Assembly: GCA_024761205.1 (NCBI GenBank) | Contig: JAMASS010000012.1 | Coordinates: forward strand, 1 to 64,000 | Source of the DNA: Limisphaerales bacterium | GTDB lineage: Bacteria; Verrucomicrobiota; Verrucomicrobiia; Limisphaerales; AAA164-E04 | Length of the DNA: 64,000 bases | Direction of reading: 5' to 3' | In this document: positions 63,952 through 64,000 of the stretch, in pieces | Position numbering within the stretch: the first letter of the stretch is position 1 | How the letters are laid out: every line of letters starts with the position of its first letter | Notes under the pieces: generated by a model | The model's input: only the letters and a program-made list of their open reading frames with translations | Told to the model about the DNA's origin: nothing | The model's database searches: none | Program-made: the position numbers and the translations under genes

Positions 63952-64000
63952 CTAAACTGCCTTCCCCGCTGCGGCCACAATCTTCTCCGCCGCATCTGCC
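63952..64000 (-). CDS. sucC: Succinyl-CoA ligase subunit beta, last codons (partial)
   Basis: The window ends inside this gene. The visible minus-strand frame ADAAEKIVAAAGKAV then stop matches the usual end of SucC. The identification depends on its position immediately before sucD. Confidence 0.75.
   Translation of the reverse strand, partial: ADAAEKIVAAAGKAV

Noticed and set aside
1-64000. Recoding of UGA as a sense codon throughout the genome
   Set aside because: Many genes in the window end in TGA in the expected place (for example the LON-domain gene and the coiled-coil gene), so UGA is a normal stop and the in-frame cases need local recoding.

Overview
The window looks like a chromosomal segment of a Verrucomicrobiota bacterium, probably close to the Pedosphaera/Limisphaera group. 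This is inferred from gene content, not from a search. The pointers are a pseudopilin-type protein with the [17 protein letters not shown] leader and a DUF1559-like body, hopanoid genes, a 12-gene complex I operon with two nuoM genes, several decayed families common in the Planctomycetes-Verrucomicrobia group, and many GTG/TTG starts. TGA is an ordinary stop in many genes here, yet it also occurs in frame at the redox-active position of two thioredoxin-fold genes, so the organism is predicted to insert selenocysteine.

Layout. 0-9 kb: tRNA-Lys, the holB/O-antigen ligase/aroQ operon, an M48 membrane protease, a pseudopilin gene whose leader holds a 13-bp tandem repeat, a CII-like regulator and a P1 peptidase. 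6.2-6.7 and 8.9-14.9 kb form a gene graveyard: an HTTM protein, a TRAP-TAXI transporter, an MBL hydrolase plus a gluzincin-like metallopeptidase, an acyl-CoA ligase and an IS1595-family fragment, all broken. 15.1-17.1 kb: two adjacent genes with in-frame TGA in a U-x-x-C motif, each followed by a bacterial SECIS-like hairpin. 17-26 kb: moaA with a coiled-coil partner, a LON-domain protein followed by a DUF1844 gene that also has an in-frame TGA, squalene-hopene cyclase with hpnG, a glycosyltransferase with a flippase-like membrane protein, and a pterin dehydratase. 26-30.5 kb: two decayed, divergent toxin-antitoxin modules, mnmA, a DNA-methylase C-terminal remnant and the other half of an IS1595 transposase. 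30.9-36.1 kb: a large TPR protein and clpB. 36.1-38.9 kb: an AT-richer, gene-poor stretch of short orphan frames. 39.2-51.6 kb: nuoABCDIHJKLMMN, without nuoE, F and G. 51.7-57.1 kb: a broken glutathione peroxidase, a Dabb protein, ilvD and a dynamin-like GTPase ending in a MITD1-type C-terminal domain. 57.2-64 kb: a PhoR/PhoB-like pair, small housekeeping genes, an SDR, a YggT-like protein and sucD with the last codons of sucC.

How it fits together. The live genes describe a respiring heterotroph with hopanoid membranes, an enlarged proton-pumping complex I, protein quality control (ClpB, LON domain, M48 protease) and thiol/selenol redox proteins outside the cytoplasm. The most unusual items are the tandem selenoprotein pair, the dynamin-MITD1C fusion, the two-NuoM complex I, and the 13-bp repeat that could switch the pseudopilin gene on and off. 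Coordinates of pseudogenes are approximate because they were assembled by eye across frameshifts.
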